Source: Candidatus Kuenenbacteria bacterium (GTDB taxonomy: Bacteria > Patescibacteriota > Patescibacteriia > UBA2591 > PGYQ01). From it: 11,920 nucleotides of DNA. The notes beneath the pieces are model-generated. The model saw only the letters and a program-made list of their open reading frames with translations, made no database searches and was not told the DNA's origin. Positions 5,608 to 11,899 of this stretch are shown piece after piece. The stretch spans positions 1-11,920 of the forward strand of contig JACQWZ010000087.1 in the NCBI GenBank assembly GCA_016209005.1, given 5' to 3'. The number at the start of each line of letters is the position of its first letter. Position 1 is the stretch's first letter. A program made the translations under genes and the position numbers.

Positions 5608-5659
5608 ATCCCACGAAGCGGGATAATAAATTACTCGTTACGGGTTACGCGTTACCCGT
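5608..5659. terminator. Hairpins between convergent regulator and tsaB genes, possible terminator
   Basis: ATCCC (5608-5612) pairs with GGGAT (5620-5624). ACGGGT (5640-5645) pairs with ACCCGT (5654-5659) around a palindromic ACGCGT centre. Both lie between convergent stop codons, where a bidirectional terminator would be expected, but neither has a clean T-run. The second is built of TTACGxG words, so it may be a by-product of word iteration. Confidence 0.35.
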
Positions 5660-6075
5660 TACTTTGTGATATTTGGTTCTTTGCCATAAAACGGAATAAC
5701 AATTTTTTTTTCCGCTGGATGGCGGATTGTTTTTCTAAATTTTTTATAACTTAATTTAATTAATTCTTTTGTATTTTTAAATTCGTCTAGTCTTATTCCG
5801 ACAATTGGAATTTTTAAAGCGAAAGCCATTGTGTTGGCAATGGTTATCCCGACTCGCAAAGCGGTAAATGGACCGGGACCCGTTATTATTGCCAGGCCAT
5901 TCAAATCAGTCGGGTTTTTTTTATTTTTTTTAAATAATTTATCAATGGCTGGCAATAATTTTTCAGCTTGATTGTAATTTCTTTTAAAACTATATTTGAA
6001 AATTCCATTGAATTGACGCGTAAAAAATATTAAAGTTGTTTTATTTTTTTCAGCCGTGTTAATAATAAGAAACAT
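5659..6075 (-). CDS. tsaB: TsaB-like tRNA threonylcarbamoyladenosine biosynthesis protein (short form)
   Basis: The protein is 138 residues from the ATG at 6073-6075. An upstream ATG at 6097-6099 would add MFFCSCVF, read from a word-repeat spacer, so I reject it. It starts MFLIINTAEKNKTTLIFF, the first strand of the ASKHA fold. It carries the hallmark GPGPFTALRVGITIAN, equivalent to GPGSFTGLRIG of TsaB, and the helix before it (QAEKLLPAIDKLF). TsaB dimerises with TsaD to make t6A at position 37 of ANN-decoding tRNAs; it is not catalytic itself. E. coli TsaB has about 230 residues, so the C-terminal lobe is mostly missing, as in short forms. A palindromic word (5711-5726) is read through as IRHPAEK near the end. 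Confidence 0.83.
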   Translation of the reverse strand: MFLIINTAEKNKTTLIFFTRQFNGIFKYSFKRNYNQAEKLLPAIDKLFKKNKKNPTDLNGLAIITGPGPFTALRVGITIANTMAFALKIPIVGIRLDEFKNTKELIKLSYKKFRKTIRHPAEKKIVIPFYGKEPNITK

Positions 6076-6118
6076 AAAAACACAAGAACAAAAAAACATA
6101 AAAACATAAAAACAATAA
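6076..6118. repeat. Iterated AAAACA-type word block at the tsaB 5' end
   Basis: AAAAACACAAGAACAAAAAA and repeats of ACATAAAAAC run directly into the tsaB start. This belongs to the same word family as 1061-1091, 2457-2496 (complement) and 5500-5551. Confidence 0.55.
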
Positions 6119-6122
6119 ACCT

Positions 6123-6235
6123 TGTCATTGCGAGGAGCTGTACTCAGCGACGAAGCAATCTATTAATTATTTCTCTTTAATTTGTAATGACAAAAGAGAG
6201 ATTGCTTCGCTTTGAATACAAAGCTCGCAATGACA
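6123..6235. repeat. REP-like palindromic element (TCATTGCGAGGAGC type)
   Basis: The left arm TGTCATTGCGAGGAGC... ending GACGAAGCAATCT (6123-6161) pairs imperfectly with AGATTGCTTCGC...GCTCGCAATGACA (6199-6235). Words of this type (CATTGCGAGGAGC, GACGAAGCAATC) are widespread palindromic repeats in unrelated bacterial genomes. No coding potential is seen. It lies upstream of tsaB and downstream of tRNA-Val. Confidence 0.75.
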
Positions 6236-6445
6236 CGGCAGAAGGATTATGAGTAGTTACAATTTTCTCGCTATAATTCATAGTTCATAAATATCATCTT
6301 CAATTGGCAATGAAAAATAAAAAATTCTTTTTGAAAAAAAACAATTTTCCTCCTTTTTTTAATCTTAATTCTGCGTTCATTCTACATTCTATATTCTATA
6401 TTCTACAATCTACATTCTGTTTCTGTGCATTCTGTATTCATCCGA
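6236..6445. repeat. Spacer with ATTCTA-type iterated words
   Basis: From 6378 to 6440 the spacer repeats CATTCTACATTCTATATTCT with small changes (ATTCTACAATCTACATTCTG, GCATTCTGTATTCA). A frame at 6304-6486 ending in GNRGFEPLTLRM is an antisense reading through tRNA-Val and not a gene. Nothing else is visible. Confidence 0.6.
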
Positions 6446-6518
6446 TGGGCAATAGGGGGTTCGAACCTCTGACCCTTCGGATGTGACCCGAACGCTCTAC
6501 CAACTGAGCTAATTGCCC
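6446..6518 (-). tRNA. tRNA-Val (anticodon CAC), CCA not encoded
   Basis: Read on the minus strand, the acceptor stem GGGCAAT pairs perfectly with ATTGCCC. The D arm is GCTCAGTTGGTAGAGC. The anticodon stem-loop is TTCGG-GTCACAT-CCGAA, with U33 and anticodon CAC for GUG. The T arm is AGAGG-TTCGAAC-CCCCT with one A-C mismatch. The discriminator is A, usual for valine. The next bases are TCG, so CCA must be added by the CCA enzyme, unlike tRNA-Trp in this window. Confidence 0.93.
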
Positions 6519-6558
6519 CCTTATTTTTCACCCAAAGGGTGGCCAGTTTCTGACTGTA

Positions 6559-6567
6559 ATTTTAGCA
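6559..6567 (-). promoter_or_regulatory. Possible extended -10 promoter of tRNA-Val
   Basis: On the minus strand TGCTAAAAT reads TG-N-TAAAAT. The transcript start would be about 34 bp before the mature tRNA 5' end. No convincing -35 is seen at the right spacing. Confidence 0.35.
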
Positions 6568-6600
6568 TATCATATATTTTAACTTTTTTACAAATTTTTC

Positions 6601-6628
6601 TTGCAAAGATTTAATAAAGATATATAAT
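6601..6628 (+). promoter_or_regulatory. Promoter of the voltage-sensor protein gene
   Basis: TTGCAA (6601-6606) and TATAAT (6623-6628) are separated by 16 bp. The predicted start near 6635 leaves a leader of about 35 bp that is AT-rich and has no Shine-Dalgarno sequence. Confidence 0.55.
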
Positions 6629-7332
6629 CAACAATCAATATTTGACATTATTTTTAATTTTTTTAAATTTATGACAGAAGAAAAAATATCATTTAGAAAA
6701 AAATTGCAAGATTTTTTTGAATCTGACACCATGGGCCGAAAACTTTGGGATATGTTTATTTATGGCCTGATATTTGTGTCAATAATTCAGCTAATGGGCG
6801 AATATGGAATGCTGACATGGAATCTCACTCATTCTCAAAACATAATGATGGATTTAATAATCGCCTCGATTTTTTCCGTGGATTATATTGCTAGATTTTA
6901 CGCGGCTCCCAAACGATGGAAACATTTTATCAACATTTTCAGTATTATTGATCTTTTTGCCATTCTTCCTTCTTTTATTGGCATTGGCCAAGCCAAAGGA
7001 TTGCGAGCCTTAAGAATTTTGAGGCTTTTGAGATTTTTGCGAATTATTAAATTCATTCGAGCTTTAGAAATAAAAGATGATTTTCAAAAAAACAAAAAAT
7101 CAGAAGCTTTTGAAGAAGTCGCCTTCTATGACAAATTATTAGACTGGTATCGGCAAAATATCAAAAAGAATGCTGTTGATGAATTTAAAAACATTTTTCA
7201 ATTGATTGACGCGACGCGAGAAATAATTATTGCCACAAACCAAAAAATTGAACAGGAATCAAATAAAATGGCCGAAGATAAACAAACATTTTTTATTAGT
7301 TTTTTTGAACTTATAATTCAAATCCAAATAAT

Positions 7333-7448
7333 CAGGAGTTACGCACTATTAATGTGCATTTGGCTAATATTAGCTAAAAATGAAAAATTAACAAAAATTC
7401 AATTTTCGCTAACTTTAGCCATTTTTTGATTAAACTGCGTAAGTCCTG
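7333..7448 (-). mobile_element. MITE copy 5 (full length, 116 bp), inside the voltage-sensor gene
   Basis: The ends are CAGGAGTTACGCA and TGCGTAAGTCCTG. Target duplications ATAAT lie at 7328-7332 and 7449-7453. Its reverse complement is identical to copies 4 and 6. The host frame is closed by a TGA inside the element (7427-7429), so about 32 residues of the truncated product are MITE-coded. Confidence 0.96.
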
Positions 7449-8261
7449 ATAATATTAAAAAATCTTTCTGAAAAAGCTACCAATCTAAACATTTTAAAAC
7501 TTAAATATCTAATTAAAGAGCTTGGTCTTTTGCTTAGCGCCGAACACACTAAAGGAACGGTTCAACAATTAGAAGGGAATGCAATTAACAGGGATTTTCA
7601 GTTTTTAATGCTCGTTAAAGTTAGTCTCAAAGATATTCTTACTACAGCCTCGATTGCTATTGGTTTAAATTTTTTAATTTTATTAACCCCTCTTTCTAAA
7701 ATGCTTGGGTCGGTAGCGGGATTTTTGCCATACATTGAAAGTGCCATGGCGGCGTTAATCGTTTTTATCACAAGTTTTAATATGAGCTACACCAATCAAA
7801 AAAGAGGCAATACTGATTTGGCGATGATAGAATTTATAAATTGGCTAATTATTTATTCAGAAAAATTAGCTAGAATAATATCCGAACACGAGAAAGAAGT
7901 TAACAGAAAAAAAATAGCCTTAAAAAAGATTAGTCATTACTTTGACTGCATTGGATTGGACATTTTAAATGGCGTAAGAAAAGGAAATAAATATTGTTTA
8001 AAATTTGACACTGCTATTTTTCAAAGTTTTGACAGAATAAAATCGATTATCTCTCCTTATTTAAAACATTTAGACGGGATTGAAAGAAATTCTTTTTTTG
8101 AAACCCAAGACAATCTTATTTCTTCTTTAAACAAATTTCAAATTTTATCTACCATCAGAGCGGCTATTATTTTTAACGCTTTAAATCATTGGACTATCAG
8201 GATTACTTATTTTATATTAATAGCCATATCTCCTTTGGCGGCCGCACCAAGGCTTATTATT

Positions 8262-8377
8262 CAGGACTTACGCAGTTTAATCAAAAAATGGCTAAAGTTA
8301 GCGAAAATTGAATTTTTGTTAATTTTTCATTTTTAGCTAATATTAGCCAAATGCACATTAATAGTGCGTAACTCCTG
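8262..8377 (+). mobile_element. MITE copy 6 (full length, 116 bp), inside the voltage-sensor gene
   Basis: The ends are CAGGACTTACGCA and TGCGTAACTCCTG. Target duplications TTATT lie at 8257-8261 and 8378-8382. It is identical to copy 4 and to copy 5 reversed. It lies in the opposite orientation to copy 5, so the middle of the gene (7454-8261) is bracketed by inverted copies. The middle piece stops inside this element at 8334-8336. Confidence 0.96.
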
Positions 8378-8586
8378 TTATTGTGAATATGATGCAAAGA
8401 GCTTTTTACAATACTGCCAATGAAACAGACAATGCCATATTTAATATTTCTTTAGCCAAGTTGCCAGTGGAAGACAGAGTGCTTCGAAGGCTATGTAAAA
8501 TTGGAAGCATCCTTAATTAAATAACAGATATATTTTAACTTGCAGAATGCGTACAATTTGACTTTTTTTTCTGCAATCTGTACTAT

Positions 8587-8702
8587 CAGGACTTACGCAG
8601 TTTAATCAAAAAATGGCTAAAGTTAGCGAAAATTGAATTTTTGTTAATTTTTTATTTTTAGCTAATATTAGCCAAATGCACATTAATAGTGCGTAACTCC
8701 TG
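8587..8702 (+). mobile_element. MITE copy 7 (full length, 116 bp)
   Basis: The ends are CAGGACTTACGCA and TGCGTAACTCCTG. Target duplications ACTAT lie at 8582-8586 and 8703-8707. It differs from copies 4, 5 and 6 at one base (TTTTTTATTTTT instead of TTTTTCATTTTT). It sits between the broken channel-like gene and the ATPase gene, just upstream of the latter's promoter region. Confidence 0.95.
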
Positions 8703-8707
8703 ACTAT

Positions 8708-8741
8708 ATGAATATAATTTCTAAATGAATATAATTTCTAA
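8708..8741 (+). repeat. 17-bp tandem duplication carrying two TATAAT boxes
   Basis: ATGAATATAATTTCTAA occurs twice in a row (8708-8724 and 8725-8741), starting at the base after the target duplication of MITE copy 7. Each unit holds TATAAT, so the ATPase gene at 8762 may have two overlapping -10 boxes. With no -35 at a clear spacing, promoter activity is tentative. Confidence 0.6.
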
Positions 8742-8761
8742 AAAATTACTCAACAACTATT

Positions 8762-9934
8762 ATGTATATAAAAAGAGACGCGCAGAAAATAATTCAAAAA
8801 CTTATTAGACAATATCCTGCAATTGTTTTGACCGGACCGCGCCAATCGGGAAAGTCAACTTTAGCTAAACATCTTTTACCTAACGTGATTTATGCGTCGT
8901 TAGAAGATTTAGATGAGCGTGAATTTGCCAGATCTGATCCACGCGGATTTTTAAAACGGTTTGAACAAGGAGGCATTATTGATGAAATTCAAAAATCGCC
9001 GGAATTAATGTCTTATTTGCAATCATTTTTAGACAATAAAAAAAAGAAAGCTCCTATTATTTTAACAGGTTCTGCTCAACTTACTTTATTGGCAAATGTA
9101 AGCCAAACTTTAGCCGGCAGAACAGCTATTATCGAACTTTTACCGCTTTCTTATCAAGAATTAAAAAAATCTAACATTATTCCCGCGTCTTTAAATAAAT
9201 TATTTTTAAAAGGATTTTATCCGCGATTATATAAAGAGAAAATTAATCAGTCAGACTGGTATCAGGATTATGTTAAAACTTATATTGAAAGGGATCTTCG
9301 CGATCTTTTGAAAATTCATAATCTTGGAACTTTTCAACGCTTTTTAAAAATGTGCGCTGGTCGAGCCGGACAAATTTTAAATTTATCTTCTTTGGCTAAT
9401 GATTGCGGTATTTCGCATTCAACCGCTTTAGCCTGGCTTAATATTCTTGAAGCTACTTATATAATTTTTCGTTTGGAGCCACACTATAAAAATTTCTCCA
9501 AACGTCTTATAAAATCTCCAAAATTATTTTTTTATGACACCGGGCTTCTCTGTTTCCTTTTAGGCGCGCAATCAGCCGTTGAATTGGAAACGCATTTATT
9601 TCGCGGAGCGATTATGGAAAATTGGGTAGCTATTGAACTAATTAAAACCAGATACAATATTCATAAATCAAAAAATTGTTATTTTTGGCGCGATAACAAG
9701 GGCAACGAAATTGATTTTATAATTGAGCATGGACAAAAATTAATTCCAATTGAAATAAAATCAGGACTTACTGTCGCTTCAGATTTTTTAAAAAATATTG
9801 CTTATTGGTCAAAATTGGCTGGAAATTTAGCGGAAAAAGGCTATCTTATTTATGGAGGCGAAGTTGATCAATTTCGCGCTAATATTAATATTCTTGGTTG
9901 GAAATCAATTGAAAAAATGACTAAGCATATTTAA
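8762..9934 (+). CDS. AAA-family ATPase with C-terminal DUF4143 nuclease-like domain
   Basis: The protein has 390 residues, the usual size of the AAA_14/DUF4143 family. Walker A is GPRQSGKST at 25-33. Walker B is GGIIDEIQKSP at 70-80, with D74 and E75. LTGSAQ (101-106) is the sensor-1 segment, and LAGR (117-120) follows as in other members. A winged-helix-like middle (LSSLANDCGISHSTALAWLN) leads to DUF4143. Near the C-terminus EIDFI (316-320) and IPIEIKSG (328-335) match the D-x(n)-ExK pattern of PD-(D/E)xK folds. Such proteins are common accessory ATPases, often in strain-variable regions, and their cellular role is not established. It is followed after 20 bp by the carbonic-anhydrase-like gene in the same direction, probably one transcript. 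There is no Shine-Dalgarno sequence before the ATG. Confidence 0.88.
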   Translation: MYIKRDAQKIIQKLIRQYPAIVLTGPRQSGKSTLAKHLLPNVIYASLEDLDEREFARSDPRGFLKRFEQGGIIDEIQKSPELMSYLQSFLDNKKKKAPIILTGSAQLTLLANVSQTLAGRTAIIELLPLSYQELKKSNIIPASLNKLFLKGFYPRLYKEKINQSDWYQDYVKTYIERDLRDLLKIHNLGTFQRFLKMCAGRAGQILNLSSLANDCGISHSTALAWLNILEATYIIFRLEPHYKNFSKRLIKSPKLFFYDTGLLCFLLGAQSAVELETHLFRGAIMENWVAIELIKTRYNIHKSKNCYFWRDNKGNEIDFIIEHGQKLIPIEIKSGLTVASDFLKNIAYWSKLAGNLAEKGYLIYGGEVDQFRANINILGWKSIEKMTKHI

Positions 9935-9954
9935 TTTATTAATTTTTTAAATTT

Positions 9955-10803
9955 ATGGCAGAAATAACAAAAGTAGAAAGGAAAATTAAACATAAAATCC
10001 TTGAGAGTTTAGAAAAAGAAAAATTTGTCATATTAAAAAATAAAGAATGGGAAGAACAAAATGAAGAATATAAATTTTTACAAGATAAAAAAATTTCTTT
10101 AGAAAATTATATTGGAGAAAAAAGAATAAATTTAGAAGAAGGATATAAAAAAGAAGGAGATGAAGTTGTAATAGGATGTATAGATTCAGGAATTGAAAAA
10201 AGAATACCATTGGCAGGTTCTGGAATTCTTTTTTTAACAGAAGATGAACTTTTAGAGTTTATAAAAAAGAGAAAAGTTGATGTTATTACAAGTCATGATG
10301 GCTGTGGCGCGGCTTTAATATGGGCTAGAAAAAAAGATCTAAATATAAATCAAGAAGGCGCTGATAAATTAGCAATGACGTATATACATAACATTGCAAA
10401 CAAAGCGGGAATTAAATATAGATATATTCGCGCTGATGAGATGAAAAGGTCTCAAGATTTTCAGCCCGCTCGAATGGTTTTTTATAATAATATTAAAGAT
10501 TATTATCCATCAGTAATTAAAGGATTGCCTCCAACGTTTTCAATAGAAAGATTTACATTATTTAACGTAGAAAATGCAAAAGAAAGATTAAAATTAGCCA
10601 TAAAAATTGCTTTTGGCGACCATGGCTTTGGAGAAAGATTTACAGAAAAAAATCCATTCATTATTGCTTGTTGTTTAAACGAAGGTGATGATTTTGACGA
10701 AATTAAAAAAGAAGTAAATAAAATATTAGAAGAAATGGATATTAAAAAAGAAAGAATTAAAGTAGATTATTTTATCGTTCCGATTAAAGACGAACAAAAA
10801 TAA
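9955..10803 (+). CDS. Carbonic-anhydrase-like metalloprotein
   Basis: The protein has 282 residues. The pattern CIDSG (C75, D77), then a glycine-rich turn IPLAGSGIL (84-92), then SHDGCGAAL (H114, C117) matches the Cys-x-Asp ... His-x-x-Cys zinc site of beta-type and related carbonic anhydrases. However, the Arg that usually follows C-x-D-x is replaced by Gly, with R83 nearby. Other marked segments are YIRADEMKR (157-165), KGLPPTFSIERF (189-200) and FGDHGFGERFT (220-230), which look conserved but are not ones I can assign. It may catalyse CO2 hydration or be a non-catalytic relative. The first 65 residues are charged and helical. Its stop lies 2 bp from the convergent galT stop. The start ATG follows TTTTTTAAATTT, nearly the same leader as the voltage-sensor gene. 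Confidence 0.6.
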   Translation: MAEITKVERKIKHKILESLEKEKFVILKNKEWEEQNEEYKFLQDKKISLENYIGEKRINLEEGYKKEGDEVVIGCIDSGIEKRIPLAGSGILFLTEDELLEFIKKRKVDVITSHDGCGAALIWARKKDLNINQEGADKLAMTYIHNIANKAGIKYRYIRADEMKRSQDFQPARMVFYNNIKDYYPSVIKGLPPTFSIERFTLFNVENAKERLKLAIKIAFGDHGFGERFTEKNPFIIACCLNEGDDFDEIKKEVNKILEEMDIKKERIKVDYFIVPIKDEQK

Positions 10804-10822
10804 TTTTATTTTCTATAAAATT
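10802..10822. terminator. AT-only hairpin between convergent genes, possible bidirectional terminator
   Basis: AATTTTAT and ATAAAATT pair over 8 bp around TTTCT, overlapping both stop codons and flanked by A-rich and T-rich runs. The stem has no G-C pairs, so it is weak, but it is the only candidate in a 2-bp gap between genes. Confidence 0.35.
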
Positions 10823-11726
10823 TTGCGGCTGATTCGGGAGAAATTGGATTTATTACCACACCAGAACCGATTTCCACGCCAGCCCAAACAGAACCGCGCG
10901 GAATAATTTTCATATAAAGATGTTGATTTTCATCATGAATCACTTGATGAAAATAATAATTATAAGGCAAACCCAATTTTTCTATTTTTTCTAAAATCAT
11001 TTTTAAAATTTTTGCCCAAGATTTTCTTTCCACTTGATTAAGACAAGTTATATTGTCTAAATGTCGTTTGGGTAAAATCCAAATTTCATAATTATACATA
11101 GAAGCGTAAGGAGTAAAAGAGATAACATTTTTATCTTCCCAAACAAGACGCGAACTTTTTCTTTCTTTTTTAATGACGTCGCAATAAACGCAAGTCCCGT
11201 GTTTTAGTTTATATTCTTGCATTTTTTGGGATTTATCAAAAAGATGAGGCGGTGAAAAATTAGTGGCAAAAATTTGAGAATGACTATGTTGAAGTGACGC
11301 CCCTGCTCGACCGCCATTATTTTTAAAAATTAAAATATATTCTATTTTTTTATTTTCAGAAATAATTTTTGTTCTTTTGGCGTAAATTTCTAACAGTTTA
11401 GAAATGTGGCTAATACTTAAATCTTCTAATTCTTTAATGTGATCCGGAGTATCAACAATAACTTCTTGAATTCCATAAGCCTTTGGATTATCAAGAGTTA
11501 CAGCTCGGAATGGATTTTTTAAAACTAAAATTGCCCAATTTTTTTTATCGCCAACTCTATCTTTTATTAAATTTTTAAATACTCCCTCTGGACAAAAAAC
11601 GCATTTTTTTTTAGATTCTAAAATAGGGGTCGCAGATTTTGCGATCTCATATGGTCTTTGACTCCGACGAGGCGCGATAATTACATATTTATCCTGAATA
11701 TAATCTTTTCTAATTTCAGAATGCAT
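10806..11726 (-). CDS. galT: Galactose-1-phosphate uridylyltransferase-like protein (GalT/HIT superfamily)
   Basis: The protein has 306 residues, close to short bacterial GalT (about 320-350). The N-terminus EIRKDYIQDKYVIIAPRRSQ is the typical RxD...W/YVIIAPxRxxRP opening. CVFC (C42, C45) matches the zinc pair. HSHSQ (147-151) is the HxHxQ active site, with H149 as the expected uridylylated nucleophile and H147 as metal ligand. A second CVYC (C179, C182) and the HIT-like repeat with RHLDN and HLYMKIIPRGSVWAG follow, and the end GSGVVINPISPESAA is usual for the family. GalT exchanges UMP between UDP-glucose and galactose-1-phosphate in the Leloir pathway. No galK or galE is in the window, and related enzymes use ADP-sugars, so the exact substrate is uncertain. 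Confidence 0.85.
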   Translation of the reverse strand: MHSEIRKDYIQDKYVIIAPRRSQRPYEIAKSATPILESKKKCVFCPEGVFKNLIKDRVGDKKNWAILVLKNPFRAVTLDNPKAYGIQEVIVDTPDHIKELEDLSISHISKLLEIYAKRTKIISENKKIEYILIFKNNGGRAGASLQHSHSQIFATNFSPPHLFDKSQKMQEYKLKHGTCVYCDVIKKERKSSRLVWEDKNVISFTPYASMYNYEIWILPKRHLDNITCLNQVERKSWAKILKMILEKIEKLGLPYNYYFHQVIHDENQHLYMKIIPRGSVWAGVEIGSGVVINPISPESAAKFYRK

Positions 11727-11887
11727 AATAAATTAGCTTATCATAAATTAATTTTATAAACAAATTTTTATATACAGACCACGTGTCAAGCAATTAAGGA
11801 ATGTTGCCGAACTTTCATCGGCTCTGCAACTAAAAATGTTGCCAAAGGAGCAGATGATTTTTTAAAAATTTCGACCTTTTTTTGTGA
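11727..11887. other. Intergenic stretch with a GC-richer structured or remnant segment
   Basis: From about 11775 to 11855 the base composition is clearly less AT-rich than other spacers. GTTGC (11803-11807) and GCAAC (11826-11830) can enclose GCCGA/TCGGC-type pairing in a small hairpin, and GAATGTTGCC/AAATGTTGCC repeat. Two plus-strand frames are open over parts of it (QLRNVAELSSALQLKM; TKNVAKGADDFLKIST) and a minus frame reads VEIFKKSSAPLATFLVAEPM. None has a clear start and stop, so it could be a gene remnant or an upstream RNA structure. Confidence 0.35.
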
Positions 11888-11893
11888 TACAAT
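11886..11893 (+). promoter_or_regulatory. Extended -10 promoter (TGATACAAT) close to an ATG
   Basis: TG-A-TACAAT ends at 11893, and an ATG lies at 11900, so transcription would start at or next to the start codon. No -35 is visible, as expected for an extended -10 promoter. The arrangement resembles TATACT-ATG at 4938-4952. Confidence 0.5.
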
Positions 11894-11899
11894 TGTTAT

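Larger units (their letters stand above)
6671..8520 (+). pseudogene. Voltage-sensor membrane protein with bestrophin-like C-terminal domain, broken by two MITEs
   Basis: Three pieces (6671-7332, 7454-8261, 8383-8520) join into one 535-residue frame when each MITE and one 5-bp target copy are removed. Residues 1-135 are a voltage-sensor domain: S1 about 27-43, S2 about 57-77 with D71 and R75, S3 about 86-103 with D94, and S4 about 110-131 with basic residues at 112, 115, 118, 121, 124, 127 and 130, exactly every third. A charged helical linker follows to about 270. No K, Na or Ca channel pore loop follows. The rest has hydrophobic helices at about 281-300, 317-330 and 470-485. The stretch LIVFITSFNMSYTNQKRG and the late HWTIRITYFILIAISPL...LPVEDRVLRRL resemble the layout of bestrophin-type anion channels. 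As it stands, the first piece makes a 252-residue product with a MITE-coded tail, lacking the C-terminal domain. The bestrophin resemblance is weak and needs a profile search. Confidence 0.8.

Noticed and set aside
6076..6099. Upstream ATG that would extend TsaB by MFFCSCVF
   Set aside because: The extra codons come from AAAACA-type word repeats. The next ATG gives the family's normal MFLIINTA start.
6304..6486. Plus-strand frame of 60 residues ending GNRGFEPLTLRM
   Set aside because: It runs antisense through tRNA-Val and through iterated-word spacer. This peptide is a known artefact of translating tRNA genes.
6529..6541. CACCC-AAA-GGGTG hairpin as a terminator
   Set aside because: It has no T-run on either strand and lies upstream of tRNA-Val rather than after a gene.
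6642..6670. TTGACA upstream of the voltage-sensor gene as a -35 box
   Set aside because: At 16-17 bp spacing only TAAATT is found, and transcription would start inside the gene. TTGCAA/TATAAT at 6601-6628 fits better.
9762..9771. CAGGACTTAC, ten bases of the MITE end, inside the ATPase gene
   Set aside because: No element body or second end is near it, and the codons read the conserved IKSGLT segment of DUF4143, so it is a chance match.
11846..11865. AAAGGAG five bases before an ATG near 11854
   Set aside because: The frame stops after three codons (ATG ATT TTT TAA), so it is not a gene start.
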